A stretch of 64,000 nt of DNA from Alkalispirochaeta americana (GCF_900156105.1 NZ_FTMS01000016.1:38070-102069), one strand, 5' to 3'. Positions 34,471 through 43,831 are shown, counted from the first letter of the stretch. Program-made: numbers and translations. The notes: generated by a model not told the origin, from the letters alone.

Positions 34471-34500
34471 TTGACAGGTCCCTCCGATATTTGCTACGGT
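34471..34500 (+). promoter_or_regulatory. rpsT promoter (TTGACA-18-TACGGT, extended -10)
   Basis: TTGACA at 34471-34476 and TACGGT at 34495-34500, with TGC in front of the -10 box. The predicted start is about 34507, giving a leader of about 32 bases that carries GGAGGA at 34525-34530. Confidence 0.7.
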
Positions 34501-34538
34501 CTCCTAGATTACCCAATTTTATCCGGAGGATACATCAT

Positions 34539-34805
34539 TTGATCGCAAAGGGTTCCGCCGCAAAACGCTATCGTCAGAGCGAAAAGCGGCGCATATTGAA
34601 CAAGAGTGTACGGAGTCGGGTTCGGACAAGCGTAAAGCGGGTTCTGGACGCAGTTGAGCAGAATGATCAGGCAGCAGCAGAGGGGGCCTTGCGGGATTTC
34701 GCCAAGCTCGTTGATACCGCTGCCGGCAAAGGTGTGTACCACGCAAACACGGCGGCACGGAAAAAATCCCGCCTTGCACGCAAAGTAAACAGTCTCCAGG
34801 CCTAA
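34539..34805 (+). CDS. rpsT: 30S ribosomal protein S20
   Basis: 88 residues, very basic, with the S20 pattern (SAAKRYRQSEKRRILNKSVRS near the start; AAGKGVYHANTAARKKSRLARKV at the end). The start is TTG 34539, set 8 bases after a perfect GGAGGA. S20 genes using UUG are known in enterobacteria, where it helps autoregulation. S20 binds 16S rRNA in the body of the small subunit. The HU gene follows 17 bases downstream. Confidence 0.95.
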   Translation: MIAKGSAAKRYRQSEKRRILNKSVRSRVRTSVKRVLDAVEQNDQAAAEGALRDFAKLVDTAAGKGVYHANTAARKKSRLARKVNSLQA

Positions 34806-34822
34806 GCGGCAGGGGGGCGGTT

Positions 34823-35125
34823 GTGGCGGATTCCAAGGTCACCAAGGCAGAAATCGTCGAGCGGATAAGCGAGACGGTGGATGTAAGCAAAAAAGATATT
34901 CACTCAATCATTGATGCGTTTTTCGGGGAGGTAAAGACTGCCCTGGTGAGCGACAAGGTGATAGAGTTCCGTGGCTTTGGAACGTTCGAAATCCGCACCC
35001 GGAAAGGGCGCCAGCACGCGAGGAACCCGAAAACGGGGGAGCCCGTGGCGGTAAAAAACCACGGCGTTGTAATCTTTCGTCCGGGGAAAGAGTTGAAAGA
35101 GGCGAGCTGGCCTCTCAGGAGCTGA
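34823..35125 (+). CDS. HU/IHF-family DNA-binding protein
   Basis: 100 residues. The HU fold is seen: KAEIVERISETVDVSKKD, FFGEVKTAL, IEFRGFGTFEIRTRKGR and ARNPKTGEPVAV (the DNA-binding arm), ending in FRPGKELKE. Whether it behaves as HU (non-specific) or IHF-like cannot be told. The start is GTG 34823 after a G-rich run. It probably shares the rpsT promoter. Confidence 0.93.
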   Translation: MADSKVTKAEIVERISETVDVSKKDIHSIIDAFFGEVKTALVSDKVIEFRGFGTFEIRTRKGRQHARNPKTGEPVAVKNHGVVIFRPGKELKEASWPLRS

Positions 35126-35215
35126 TTGTACCGTCGCTGGCTGCGACCAGCGGTTCTTGACGGGGTTCGCCAACACCTTGCAAATTTTAGCACTTCTCTT
35201 GTGGGTAGAAACATC

Positions 35216-37003
35216 GTGCCAAAGAAAAAGAAAACCTCCCGCCCGGCAGGCCCCGGCTTGAGGGGGGGCGCTTCGAAAGGTTCTTCCTCAAAAAGCGCTC
35301 TCTCGAGAGGCGCCTCCCCAAAAAAGGATGCCGTCGCCTGGAAGCATCATGGTCAGATTACCGGGCTTCTGGTTCTGGGGGCGGTCCTCTTTGCGGCGGC
35401 TTTTCCCAACGTTCTTGTCCGCTTCGGCGCGTATCCCCTTGCCTTTGTAGCGTTGGTCCCTGTGGCCGTTGCCGTCCACCGAATGAAATGGTGGCTCACG
35501 CCACTCTATGGGGTATTCTACGGCTTTCTCGCCTACGCGCTTTTTAATTACTGGCTTGCCACGTTTCATCCCCTGGCAATCTTTATCGTTCCCGTTATCT
35601 ATGCCGGGTATTTCTTTCTTCTCTTTCCTGCCCTCTGGGTAGCCGACCGCTGGGGAGGGAGAATGACCTTTCTTCTCCAGACCCTGCTGTGGCTTTCCTA
35701 TGAGTATCTGCGAACCCAGGGGTTTCTCGGCTATGCCTACGGCATTATGGGGTACGCCCTCTTTCCCGCACCGCTGCTTATTCAGATCGCCGATCTGGGG
35801 GGGGTCTGGATCGTCTCCCTTCTGGTGGTGATGCCCTCGTTTTTTCTTGCCCAGTGTTTTCGGGATTTTTCTGTCCGGAAGGGGGGTGCGGGTGATGGTG
35901 CCGGGCTTCCTGGCTGGCATCGTCTTCGCTTCTCGCTCTCCCGCAGTCTTGTCCGGGCTGGACGAGCCCGTCGTCCCGAGTTGCTCTGTTACGCGCTCTT
36001 GATGGTGGTTTCCCTAGTCTATGGCATCTTCTCGCCAGTGAACTACGACGGCGTGCGACAGTGGAAGGTCGCCTTGATCCAGCAAAATGTCGATCCCTGG
36101 GTAGGCGGGTTTCGTGTCTACGAGGAGAGCCTGGAAATTCTTCTCCGCCAGAGCGACCGGGCAATCGCCGAAGCTGATCCGGAGATCGTGGTCTGGTCGG
36201 AGACCTCCTTTGTCCCTTCCATCGACTTTCATACCCGCTATCGCCAGGATCAGCAACGCTACGAGCTGGTGCGGGAGTTGCGGCGGTACCTGTCTCGCCA
36301 GAGCGTTCCCTTCGTGATAGGGAATAGCGACGGGCAGCTGGTTCGCACACCCCGGGGGGAGATGGAGCGGCAGGATTACAACGCCGTCTTGCATTTTGCT
36401 CCCGGCGGCGAGCTCCTCGGAACGTATCGAAAAATACATCTGGTCCCCTTCACGGAACATTTTCCTTACCAGGACCGGTTGCCCTGGATGCACCGCATGC
36501 TGGTAGAAAGCAATACGAACTTCTGGGAGCAGGGGCAGGAGTGGACGGTCTTCGAGAGTGATGGGGTCCGCTTTGCCACCCCCATCTGCTTTGAAGATAC
36601 CTTTGGGTATCTTTCACGGGAGATTGTCCGGGAGGGGGCCCAGGTGATCGTCAATCTGACCAACGATCTCTGGTCCTACTCGGAGCCCTCGGCGATGCAG
36701 CACATGGGAATGGCGGTTTTTCGGGCTGTGGAGAACAGGCGCAGCATGGTACGTAGTACCAACGGCGGTATGACCGCCATTATTGATCCCAATGGAGTGC
36801 TCCTGGATCTCTATCCTCCCTTCGTGGAGGGGTTTCTGGCGGGAGATGTTCCTGTATATTACGAACGGACAACTCTCTACACCGCCTGGGGTGATTGGCT
36901 TGCCTGGGTCTTCCTTGCTCTGACTCCTCCGGCGATGGGGGCCTCCTTCTGGCTGCACCGGAAGCGCCTGCGGTCAGAGCGCGGCCGGCTACAGCAAGAT
37001 TGA
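35216..37003 (+). CDS. lnt: Apolipoprotein N-acyltransferase, copy 1
   Basis: About 595 residues. A lysine/serine-rich cytoplasmic N-terminus (about 1-45), a multi-helix membrane part (to about 280) and a nitrilase-like domain. The catalytic triad is E329 (VVWSETSF), K406 (YRKIHLVPF) and C458 (PICFEDTF). Lnt adds the third acyl chain to lipoproteins at the outer face of the inner membrane. GTG 35216 gives a plausible start; TTG 35126, directly at the HU stop, would add 30 residues. A second complete lnt lies at 40571. The last helix is followed by RKRLRSERGRLQQD. Confidence 0.92.
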   Translation: MPKKKKTSRPAGPGLRGGASKGSSSKSALSRGASPKKDAVAWKHHGQITGLLVLGAVLFAAAFPNVLVRFGAYPLAFVALVPVAVAVHRMKWWLTPLYGVFYGFLAYALFNYWLATFHPLAIFIVPVIYAGYFFLLFPALWVADRWGGRMTFLLQTLLWLSYEYLRTQGFLGYAYGIMGYALFPAPLLIQIADLGGVWIVSLLVVMPSFFLAQCFRDFSVRKGGAGDGAGLPGWHRLRFSLSRSLVRAGRARRPELLCYALLMVVSLVYGIFSPVNYDGVRQWKVALIQQNVDPWVGGFRVYEESLEILLRQSDRAIAEADPEIVVWSETSFVPSIDFHTRYRQDQQRYELVRELRRYLSRQSVPFVIGNSDGQLVRTPRGEMERQDYNAVLHFAPGGELLGTYRKIHLVPFTEHFPYQDRLPWMHRMLVESNTNFWEQGQEWTVFESDGVRFATPICFEDTFGYLSREIVREGAQVIVNLTNDLWSYSEPSAMQHMGMAVFRAVENRRSMVRSTNGGMTAIIDPNGVLLDLYPPFVEGFLAGDVPVYYERTTLYTAWGDWLAWVFLALTPPAMGASFWLHRKRLRSERGRLQQD

Positions 37004-37034
37004 CAAATCGCAGATGAACGTAGGACAATGAGCC

Positions 37035-37778
37035 ATGGCGCAGAATACACCGAAAATCCTGGTAGTTGATGACGAGCACATAAACGTTGATTTTTTTGAG
37101 GTGATGCTTTCCCGTTTGGGCTACACCGTTGTAACTGCCGGGGACGGTGACGAGGCCCTGGAACAGATCCTTCGGGAGAAGCCGGATCTGGTGCTGCTGG
37201 ACAATATCCTGCCTGGCCGAACCGGTTGGGAGGTAACCCGGCTGGTAAAGCAGAATCCTGATTACGCCGAGGTATCGGCCACACCGATCATCATGTTTTC
37301 TGCCATGGACGAGGTAGAGGACAAAATTGAGGGGTTTGAGCTCGGTATTGAAGACTACATTACAAAGCCTTACAATTTTTCCGAAGTCCTTGCGCGAATC
37401 CAGGCAGTTCTTCGTCAGAGGGAACTCTCGCGCCAGGTTGCCCGGCGGGAGCGACGACTCGCCCTGGTTGATTCCCTGAATAACTCGCTCGCCTATTTTA
37501 CGCGACACATCAAGAACCCGATTCAGGGTCTGAACGATGCTGCCAAAGCACTCGATGTGACAAATCCCGAGACGGTCCGGTCCTTTGTGGAGCTGGTCTT
37601 GGCTCAGACAGCCGAGGCTTTGGCTACTGTGGAGGGCCTGGAGGATGAAGTTCAGGAATTGCAGACCCAAGGGGACGAGCTGAAGTCGAAGGAGATATCT
37701 CTGGAAGACCTGGAGAGCAAGTTCCGCAAACACGCGGCTATGGCTGTTCAGGGAGTTCCCGCCAGGAAGGTGAAATGA
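37035..37778 (+). CDS. Response regulator with degenerate HisKA-like C-terminal domain
   Basis: 247 residues. The receiver domain (1-125) has D12/D13, the phospho-acceptor D56 (LLLDNILPG), and K111 (ITKPYNF). The C-terminal helices (about 130-245) resemble a histidine-kinase dimerisation domain: RHIKNPIQGL recalls the H-E-x-K-N-P box, but the histidine (H158) is one position later than the phospho-site and no ATPase domain follows. It could be an adaptor that dimerises or docks to a kinase. TAGGA lies 9 bases before the ATG. The TPR peptide gene overlaps it by 4 bases, and a bactofilin follows. Confidence 0.85.
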   Translation: MAQNTPKILVVDDEHINVDFFEVMLSRLGYTVVTAGDGDEALEQILREKPDLVLLDNILPGRTGWEVTRLVKQNPDYAEVSATPIIMFSAMDEVEDKIEGFELGIEDYITKPYNFSEVLARIQAVLRQRELSRQVARRERRLALVDSLNNSLAYFTRHIKNPIQGLNDAAKALDVTNPETVRSFVELVLAQTAEALATVEGLEDEVQELQTQGDELKSKEISLEDLESKFRKHAAMAVQGVPARKVK

Positions 37779-37996
37779 TCACTGAGGAGAAGCAGCGCGT
37801 TTTGGATCTCTTCTCGCGGGGCAGAAAGCTTTATAAGCTTATGGAGTTTTCTGCCGCGAAGGATTTCTTTTCCCAGGCTCTGGAGGTTGATCCCGAAGAC
37901 GGGCCTTCCCGAGTGTACCTGGAGAGGTGTCTTCTCTACGAGGACAATCCTCCTCCGGAAGACTGGGACGGAGTCTTCGTCATGACCAGCAAGTAA
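37775..37996 (+). CDS. Small TPR peptide resembling a cyclase C-terminal tail
   Basis: 73 residues with one to two TPR helices (FSRGRKLYKLMEFSAAKDFF, SQALEVDPEDGPSRVYLERC) and the ending PPPEDWDGVFVMTSK. This PPP-x-x-WDGV ending is, to my knowledge, common at the very C-terminus of spirochaete adenylate/guanylate cyclases. Here it stands alone without a cyclase domain. It overlaps the response-regulator gene (ATGA), so the two products are probably partners. Confidence 0.8.
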   Translation: MITEEKQRVLDLFSRGRKLYKLMEFSAAKDFFSQALEVDPEDGPSRVYLERCLLYEDNPPPEDWDGVFVMTSK

Positions 37997-38029
37997 CGAC
38001 AGGCACGACCAGTAAGCAAAGGAAGCACC

Positions 38030-38473
38030 ATGGCTCATCATATTGATCCCAGATCCATACAGGAGACGGTAAGCCGTCTTGGAAAGGGCACCCGCTTTGC
38101 CGGAACGCTTCGATTCAAGGAGTCGGTTACGCTTTTCGGGGAGTATGAGGGTGAGATCGAGGCCCAGGGATTTCTTTATATCGCTGCCGAGGCTTCGGTT
38201 CGCGCCGACGTTCGCGCAAAAAACATTATCGTTGGCGGGACGGTGCACGGAAACATCGAGGCTACAGCAGAGATCGAGATGCTTCCCGGGTGTGTGGTCT
38301 ACGGGAATGTCCGGGCGGGGAAGGTCCGCATCGCCGAGGGTGTTGTCTTTGAGGGGCGCTGTGAAATGGTTCGGAACAGCGATTCTCTTGATGTCTTTTC
38401 CGGGTCTCTGGAGCAGCTCCGGAAGCAGGCGATACCGGTGATCGAGCCGATTTCGCAACAGAAAAAAGGGTGA
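38030..38473 (+). CDS. Bactofilin, copy 2
   Basis: 147 residues with a bactofilin beta-helix (about 18-115; FAGTLRFKESVTLFGEYEGEIE, VRADVRAKNIIVGGTVHGNIE, GCVVYGNVRAGKVRIAEGVVFEG). It lacks the basic tail of copy 1 and has a longer N-terminus. It is likely to form separate or mixed filaments with copy 1. It follows a response regulator, suggesting signal-controlled cytoskeleton assembly, but this is position only. Confidence 0.9.
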   Translation: MAHHIDPRSIQETVSRLGKGTRFAGTLRFKESVTLFGEYEGEIEAQGFLYIAAEASVRADVRAKNIIVGGTVHGNIEATAEIEMLPGCVVYGNVRAGKVRIAEGVVFEGRCEMVRNSDSLDVFSGSLEQLRKQAIPVIEPISQQKKG

Positions 38474-38486
38474 TCTCCCCGCCGGG

Positions 38487-38515
38487 TTGACACCATTTTT
38501 TGGAATGAGTATAGT
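38487..38515 (+). promoter_or_regulatory. rho promoter (TTGACA-17-TATAGT)
   Basis: A near-consensus sigma-70 promoter: TTGACA 38487-38492, 17-base spacer, TATAGT 38510-38515. The predicted start is about 38522, leaving an AT-rich leader of about 105 bases before the rho start. A long leader would suit the autoregulation by premature termination known for rho in E. coli. Confidence 0.8.
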
Positions 38516-38627
38516 TTTGGTTCTACAAACAAGTGGAAAAATCAGTATAGCACAAAGATTTCTGAGTTCTTTCTGTATTCTGCAAGTTAACCTGCCTCTT
38601 TGGTAAATTGTATAAATGGAGTCATCC

Positions 38628-40193
38628 ATGTCAGATAACGACGAACAGCAAGCACTTTCTCCCAGAGAAGAAACAAACGGTGACGATCTTGAGCAATCTC
38701 GGAATCAGTCAAAATCGGAATCACCCAAGGTGCGGGCACCACGGCGCCCTCCTGTAAAGAAAAAGCGGGTCCGAGTAGCCCTCGTGAAAGATGGTGACAC
38801 CGGTGGAGATCGGGCCGCAGGGCGTGATTCCGGTGACGCCGGACAAAACGGCCGGATGCCTTCGGGGACAAACGGACAAGGCAATGAAGGGAACGTCGAT
38901 TTCTCTCATCCCCGCGACGAGAAGAGCCTGAGCATAAATGAGCTCACCATGATGAACATGAAGCTCCTTCGCGATCTGGCTGAGGAAATGGGAATAGCTC
39001 CCGATAATTTGCCTGCCTTGAAAAAGCAGGAGGTTATCTTTGCCATCCTGAAGGCTCATACCGAACGGAACGGGACAATTTTTGCCTATGGGTCCCTGGA
39101 GATTCTCCCCGACGGATACGGTTTCCTTCGCAGTCCTCAGCACTCGTACCTTTCCGGTCCCGACGATATCTACATATCGCCGTCGCAGATTCGCCTCTTT
39201 AACCTGAAGACCGGGGACACCGTATACGGTCAGATACGCCCTCCAAAAGAGGGTGAGCGGTTCTTTGCCATGCTCCGTGTGGAAACGGTGAACTTTGACC
39301 ACCCCTCGGTTGCCCAGACCAGGATACCTTTTGACAACCTGACCCCCCTCTATCCCGACGCACGCCTCGATATGGAAACCCGGTCGGGTGACAGCTCAAC
39401 GCGCATGATCAACCTCTTTTGTCCCATCGGAAAGGGCCAGCGAGGACTGATCGTTTCTCCTCCCCGAACGGGAAAGACGGTGTTGCTGCAAAAGATCGCC
39501 AACGCGATCACAGAGAACCATCCCGAAGCATACCTTATTGTTTTGCTGATCGATGAACGTCCCGAAGAGGTGACGGACATGCAGCGCAACGTAAAGGCCG
39601 AGGTGATTGCCTCAACCTTCGATGAGCAGGCCCAGCGTCATGTCCAGGTTGCCGAGATGGTTCTGGAGAAAAGCCGGCGTCTGGTCGAACACGGAAAGGA
39701 TGTGGTTATCCTTCTGGACTCGATAACCCGTCTTGCCCGGGCTTACAACCAGACCGTGCCGACCTCGGGAAAGATTCTCTCGGGAGGTGTCGACTCCAAC
39801 GCCCTGCATAAGCCAAAACGCTTCTTTGGAGCGGCCCGGAACATCGAGGATGGCGGAAGCCTCACGGTGGTTGCCACAGCCTTGATCGAGACGGGCAGCC
39901 GCATGGACGAGGTCATTTTTGAGGAGTTCAAGGGCACGGGTAACATGGAGATTATCCTGGACCGGCGCCTGGCAGACCGGCGTATTTTCCCTGCGATAAA
40001 CGTGAAGAAATCCGGCACCCGTCGGGAAGACCTTCTCCTTACCGAGGAAGAGCTCCGGAAAATGTGGGTTCTGCGTAAAGTGATAAGTCCCATGGATGAC
40101 CTGGAAGTCCTGGAGTTGCTCATTGACAGGATGAACAAAACCAAGAATAATAGCGACTTCCTTCAGTCGATGAATACATCAGGTGCTGATTGA
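38628..40193 (+). CDS. rho: Transcription termination factor Rho
   Basis: 521 residues. A charged, low-complexity N-terminal insert (about 1-95), then the Rho N-terminal and RNA-binding domains ([33 protein letters not shown]) and the hexameric ATPase (SPPRTGKT Walker [44 protein letters not shown]). ATG 38628 has GGAG 6 bases before it; ATG 38616 (4 residues longer) has no Shine-Dalgarno site. Intrinsic terminators are rare in this window, so Rho may end most transcripts. Confidence 0.97.
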   Translation: MSDNDEQQALSPREETNGDDLEQSRNQSKSESPKVRAPRRPPVKKKRVRVALVKDGDTGGDRAAGRDSGDAGQNGRMPSGTNGQGNEGNVDFSHPRDEKSLSINELTMMNMKLLRDLAEEMGIAPDNLPALKKQEVIFAILKAHTERNGTIFAYGSLEILPDGYGFLRSPQHSYLSGPDDIYISPSQIRLFNLKTGDTVYGQIRPPKEGERFFAMLRVETVNFDHPSVAQTRIPFDNLTPLYPDARLDMETRSGDSSTRMINLFCPIGKGQRGLIVSPPRTGKTVLLQKIANAITENHPEAYLIVLLIDERPEEVTDMQRNVKAEVIASTFDEQAQRHVQVAEMVLEKSRRLVEHGKDVVILLDSITRLARAYNQTVPTSGKILSGGVDSNALHKPKRFFGAARNIEDGGSLTVVATALIETGSRMDEVIFEEFKGTGNMEIILDRRLADRRIFPAINVKKSGTRREDLLLTEEELRKMWVLRKVISPMDDLEVLELLIDRMNKTKNNSDFLQSMNTSGAD

Positions 40194-40210
40194 GATTTTC
40201 GGAGGATTCA

Positions 40211-40456
40211 ATGAGAGATATACACCCTAATTACCGAGATGTTGTCTTCAAGGACACCGCCAGTGGAACAATGTTCCTTACCCGTTCCACGGTACAGACA
40301 AACCAGACTGTGAAGTATGACGATGGCCAGGAATATCCCCTCTACGAGGTGGAAATCTCCAGCGCTTCTCATCCCTTTTACACAGGAAAGCAGAAGCTGG
40401 TTGATACGGCTGGGCGTGTCGAGCGGTTCCGGAAGATGTACAACATCAAGAGCTGA
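40211..40456 (+). CDS. rpmE: 50S ribosomal protein L31 (type B, zinc-free)
   Basis: 81 residues, [13 protein letters not shown] at the start and [20 protein letters not shown] in the middle. It has no cysteine, so it is the C-minus/type B form that does not bind zinc. ATG 40211 is 5 bases after GGAGG; an in-frame upstream start at 40190 would overlap rho. The rho-rpmE order is widespread. An intrinsic terminator follows. Confidence 0.95.
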   Translation: MRDIHPNYRDVVFKDTASGTMFLTRSTVQTNQTVKYDDGQEYPLYEVEISSASHPFYTGKQKLVDTAGRVERFRKMYNIKS

Positions 40457-40530
40457 TGGTTTACCCGGCGTTACCCTGTGTGGGGTGATATTGCCGGGAA
40501 CTATCCCGAGCCTGCCAGGCCGGGTGTGGA

Positions 40531-40562
40531 AAGCGGAGTTCTCTGGAGCTCCGCTTTTTTTT
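40531..40562 (+). terminator. Intrinsic terminator after rpmE
   Basis: AAGCGGAG (40531-40538) pairs with CTCCGCTT (40549-40556), loop of 10 bases, followed by a run of eight T (40555-40562). This is the clearest Rho-independent terminator in the window. Confidence 0.92.
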
Positions 40563-40570
40563 CTGGCAGC

Positions 40571-42253
40571 CTATTGCCTTTCGGGTTTTCCCGATTTTTC
40601 CCGGAGGAACAGGACCAGCGCAGCGCAGGCCACGGCAGCTTTTCCCAGGAGATCACCGATCGCCTGGTAGAGAGTCCACTCCCCGGGGGGGATGGGGACG
40701 GAGAAGACAGCGGCGTTGCTCTCGAACATGGGCATGGCCTGCGCCATTTCTCCTCGCCGGTTTATCACTGCTGTGAGGCCGCTGTTGGTCCCCCTGACAA
40801 GGGGTCTGCGCAGTTCGATCGTGCGCAACCGGGCTGCCAGGTAATGCTGGGTCTGGGCAGAATCCTGGCGGCTCCAGGAATTATTGGTCAGATTAATCAG
40901 GATCTCGGCTCCCTCAAGGACCATCTCTCGCGGAACCCACCCGAAGGCATCTTCAAAACAGATCGGTAACCCCGCCAGAAGGATCGTGTCTCCTGCGGGA
41001 ATCTTGACGGGGGCACTGCTTCCTCCAGGAACCCATGTGCCGTAGAGTCCCACCACGGTTCGAAAAAAACGCTGGACCGCCGGAACGTGCCAGAACGGGA
41101 TTGATTCGGCAAAGGGCACAAGTTGTTGCTTTCCGTAGGAGGCCAGAAGAGTCCCCTCGGGAGAGATCAGAATAGCGCTGTTGTGATAGTCCTCTGGTTC
41201 TTGTCCTTCCCCTGCTGCCGCAGGAGCTCCTGTAAGCAAGGGAATATCCAGGCGCCGAAGGAACTCGCGGAAGGGAAGTTGATCGGGCACCTCCTCGTAG
41301 AACGAGTCATCTTGCCGGTAGGGACGGCGCAGGGCCGTTTCGCTCCACAAGACAAAATCAACAGCCTCCGGGGATGTTTGCTGATGTTCCTGGAGCGCCT
41401 CCAGGGTAAGATCCTGAGCCTGCAGGAGCGCTTCAGAAAAAAGCCCCGGTTGCCAGCTGTCGATATTTTGTTGCACCAGGAGGATGTGAACGCTCCGATG
41501 ATGATCGTCAGGGCCCAGGGTGGCCAGTCGATAGTGGCCGAATCCCCCCAGAACCAGCACGAGTGCTCCCGCAGCGACCACGTGGTGGTCCAGGGGTCTG
41601 GTCAGAAATGGTCTGGCCCGCAGGCGCTTTGCCAGGGCAACCAGGACCCCCTCACTCCGGTATTGCAACAGCAATTCCGCGCCAATTGCATTTATCCAGG
41701 CTGCAAGAAAGGAGAGCCCCCAGGGGCCAACCAGTTCTGCGCTTTGTGCCAGGCCGGTCCAGAGCGAGAGAGGGTAGGCGATGAGCCCCCAGGGATATCC
41801 CAGGAAGCCAACTGATTTGAGAAACTCGTAACCGGTCCAGAGAAGCGCCAGATGAAGCGGTCTGTGCCAGCTCTCCCCTGGGAGGAGCCCCTCTCCTGCC
41901 AGGGCTCTCTCTCCCGGGATCGATCGGGGCCGGGGCGACCCCCGGTGGATCGCATCGAAGAGAAAGGTGAAAAGCAGATAGTTATACCCTGCGTAACCCG
42001 CCATGGCTCCACCCAGAGTCCAGATGGAGAACTCGCCAAAGAAGGCAAGCCAGTAGTTGGCCCCGGCGGTACTCGCTGCGCCAAAGACGACGCCCAGGAG
42101 AGCCGCTTTGTTGCGGGAGCTGCTCCGGTAGAGGGCAAGAAAGACCGGAATCAGCGCCACCAGGCCCAGGAACGGACTGCCCCAGACAAAAAGCTCGTTC
42201 GGGAGCGCCAGCGTGAGCAGGGCCGCCGAAAAAAGTGTCAGTAGAAGATTCAC
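40571..42253 (-). CDS. lnt: Apolipoprotein N-acyltransferase, copy 2
   Basis: 560 residues. Multiple membrane helices (1-245) precede the nitrilase-like domain with the full triad E305 (VLWSETAL), K375 (SYGKQQLVPF) and C432 (PICFEDAF). It is clearly a paralogue of the lnt at 35216 but diverged along its length. The start is GTG 42253, with AAGGG immediately before it and TATGCT 6 bases upstream, possibly another leaderless gene. It is convergent with rpmE and divergent from surE. Confidence 0.92.
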   Translation of the reverse strand: MNLLLTLFSAALLTLALPNELFVWGSPFLGLVALIPVFLALYRSSSRNKAALLGVVFGAASTAGANYWLAFFGEFSIWTLGGAMAGYAGYNYLLFTFLFDAIHRGSPRPRSIPGERALAGEGLLPGESWHRPLHLALLWTGYEFLKSVGFLGYPWGLIAYPLSLWTGLAQSAELVGPWGLSFLAAWINAIGAELLLQYRSEGVLVALAKRLRARPFLTRPLDHHVVAAGALVLVLGGFGHYRLATLGPDDHHRSVHILLVQQNIDSWQPGLFSEALLQAQDLTLEALQEHQQTSPEAVDFVLWSETALRRPYRQDDSFYEEVPDQLPFREFLRRLDIPLLTGAPAAAGEGQEPEDYHNSAILISPEGTLLASYGKQQLVPFAESIPFWHVPAVQRFFRTVVGLYGTWVPGGSSAPVKIPAGDTILLAGLPICFEDAFGWVPREMVLEGAEILINLTNNSWSRQDSAQTQHYLAARLRTIELRRPLVRGTNSGLTAVINRRGEMAQAMPMFESNAAVFSVPIPPGEWTLYQAIGDLLGKAAVACAALVLFLREKSGKPERQ

Positions 42254-42370
42254 CCCTTCAGCATAGCGAAAGAAGGAAAAAATGTGTATGGAGCCGCTCT
42301 TCCTGGTGGGAACTCTCAGAAGATATCTCCCTCCGGGCCGATCTCAAAGAGCAGTTCGAAGATTCAGGCT

Positions 42371-42399
42371 TTGACACAGGACTGCGCCGGTGCTACAGT
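42371..42399 (+). promoter_or_regulatory. surE promoter (TTGACA-17-TACAGT, extended -10)
   Basis: TTGACA 42371-42376, spacer 17, TACAGT 42394-42399 with TGC before it. The predicted start of transcription is about 42406, exactly the GTG start codon of surE. A leaderless mRNA is predicted. Confidence 0.75.
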
Positions 42400-42405
42400 T
42401 CCGGT

Positions 42406-43152
42406 GTGACTGTTCTACTAACCAACGACGATGGCATTCTTAGTCCCGGCCTGAAGGCGCTGGAGGATGTGTTCTCGGAGAACCACGACGTCTGGGTTGT
42501 GGCCCCCGATGGGGAGAGGAGCGGCTTTTCCAACAGCATTACCCTCTCGGAACCCATTCGCTGTACCCAGGTGGGGGAGCGCTCCTTCGCGATCAGTGGT
42601 ACCCCCGCCGATTGTGTCATCCTTGCCACTCTGGGAGCCATTCCTGTCATGCCGGACCTGGTCGTGTCTGGTATAAACATCGGAGCAAATCTGGGGTCGG
42701 ATATCGTCTATTCCGGAACTTGCGCCGGGGCGAGACAGGCGGCGTACAAGGGCATCCCGGGAATCGCCGTGTCCCTGAACAGTTTTCATCAGCCATTCCA
42801 CTTCGATCCGGTCTGCGAGTTTCTTGTCAGCCACCTTTCCGAGTTGATGAATCTCTGGGATGACGGCCATTTTATCAACATAAACGTCCCGAACCTTACC
42901 TCCTACCGTTCCGTGGAGATAACCACACCGGCGGTGCGGCTCTATCAGGATAGACTCCTGCCCTTCGAGCCTCCTCGGGGAGGCACGTATTACTTTGTGG
43001 ATGGCCGTCCCGAACAGCGGGAACTGGAGCCGGGAACAGATTGGTATGCCGTTGAGCAGGGGAACCTTTCAGTAAGTCCCATCATGCTGAATCCGGTAAA
43101 TCATGAGGCCGAACGCCACTACCGGGCAAGCGGACTGATCAAAGGGTCGTGA
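42406..43152 (+). CDS. surE: 5'/3'-nucleotidase SurE
   Basis: 248 residues, the usual SurE length. The N-terminal metal site TNDDGI and the motifs VVAPDGERSGFSNSIT, SGTPADCV and SGINIGANLGSDIVYSGT are complete. SurE removes phosphate from nucleoside monophosphates and supports survival in stationary phase. GTG 42406 yields the family-typical VTVLLTNDDG start. The frame is open upstream to 42235, but that part is not SurE-like and contains the promoter. Confidence 0.96.
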   Translation: MTVLLTNDDGILSPGLKALEDVFSENHDVWVVAPDGERSGFSNSITLSEPIRCTQVGERSFAISGTPADCVILATLGAIPVMPDLVVSGINIGANLGSDIVYSGTCAGARQAAYKGIPGIAVSLNSFHQPFHFDPVCEFLVSHLSELMNLWDDGHFININVPNLTSYRSVEITTPAVRLYQDRLLPFEPPRGGTYYFVDGRPEQRELEPGTDWYAVEQGNLSVSPIMLNPVNHEAERHYRASGLIKGS

Positions 43153-43162
43153 ACGAGGGGCC

Positions 43163-43831
43163 ATGAACGAGGGGATACGCCTCTACCAGCAAGGAAAGTA
43201 TCGCGCCGCGCTGGATCATTTCCTGGAAATCGCCGTGGAACCGGCTCAGGAGTCGCTCCTGAGTTACTATTTGGGATTGTGTTATACTCACCTGGGGAAG
43301 TACGACGAAGCTCTTTTATACCTGGAGCAGGTGGTCGGGTCTGATATTGGATTCCTCCATATCTATCAAGCCCGAATGATTATGGGCTACGCCTACGCAG
43401 TAACGGGGCGATACCGCCTGGCGGAGTTCGAGTTGAACCGTCTCCTGGAGGACGGGTACGAATCTGCAAAAGTGTACGCTGCCCTGGCCTACGCCATCTA
43501 CGCCCAAGGTAAAACGGCTCCGGCGATCGCTCATCTGGAGAAGGCCCTTCGGATCGATCCCGAGAACGCCAACGCCTTGAACTCGCTGGGGTTCATTCTG
43601 GCGGAGAACAACATTCAGATCGAGACCGCCCGGGAATACTGCCTTCGGGCTCTTCAGCGTTATCCTGAAAACCCGGCCTATCTGGACTCTTTGGCCATGG
43701 TCTATCGTCGATCGGGAAACCTGCAGCAAGCCAAGGAGCTCTACGAACGGGCAGTGCGTCTCTCCCGAGGTATGAGAGAGATCGTGGATCACTATAAGGA
43801 TCTGCTCCGTTCTGCGGGGGTGAAAATATGA
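43163..43831 (+). CDS. TPR-repeat protein
   Basis: 222 residues of about five tetratricopeptide repeats (LSYYLGLCYTHLGKYDEALL, HLEKALRIDPENANALNSLG, DSLAMVYRRSGNLQQAKELY). No signal peptide is visible, so it is probably cytoplasmic, unlike the two larger TPR proteins in this window. GAGGGG precedes ATG 43163. It overlaps the next gene by 4 bases, so the two are translated together and may interact. Confidence 0.88.
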   Translation: MNEGIRLYQQGKYRAALDHFLEIAVEPAQESLLSYYLGLCYTHLGKYDEALLYLEQVVGSDIGFLHIYQARMIMGYAYAVTGRYRLAEFELNRLLEDGYESAKVYAALAYAIYAQGKTAPAIAHLEKALRIDPENANALNSLGFILAENNIQIETAREYCLRALQRYPENPAYLDSLAMVYRRSGNLQQAKELYERAVRLSRGMREIVDHYKDLLRSAGVKI

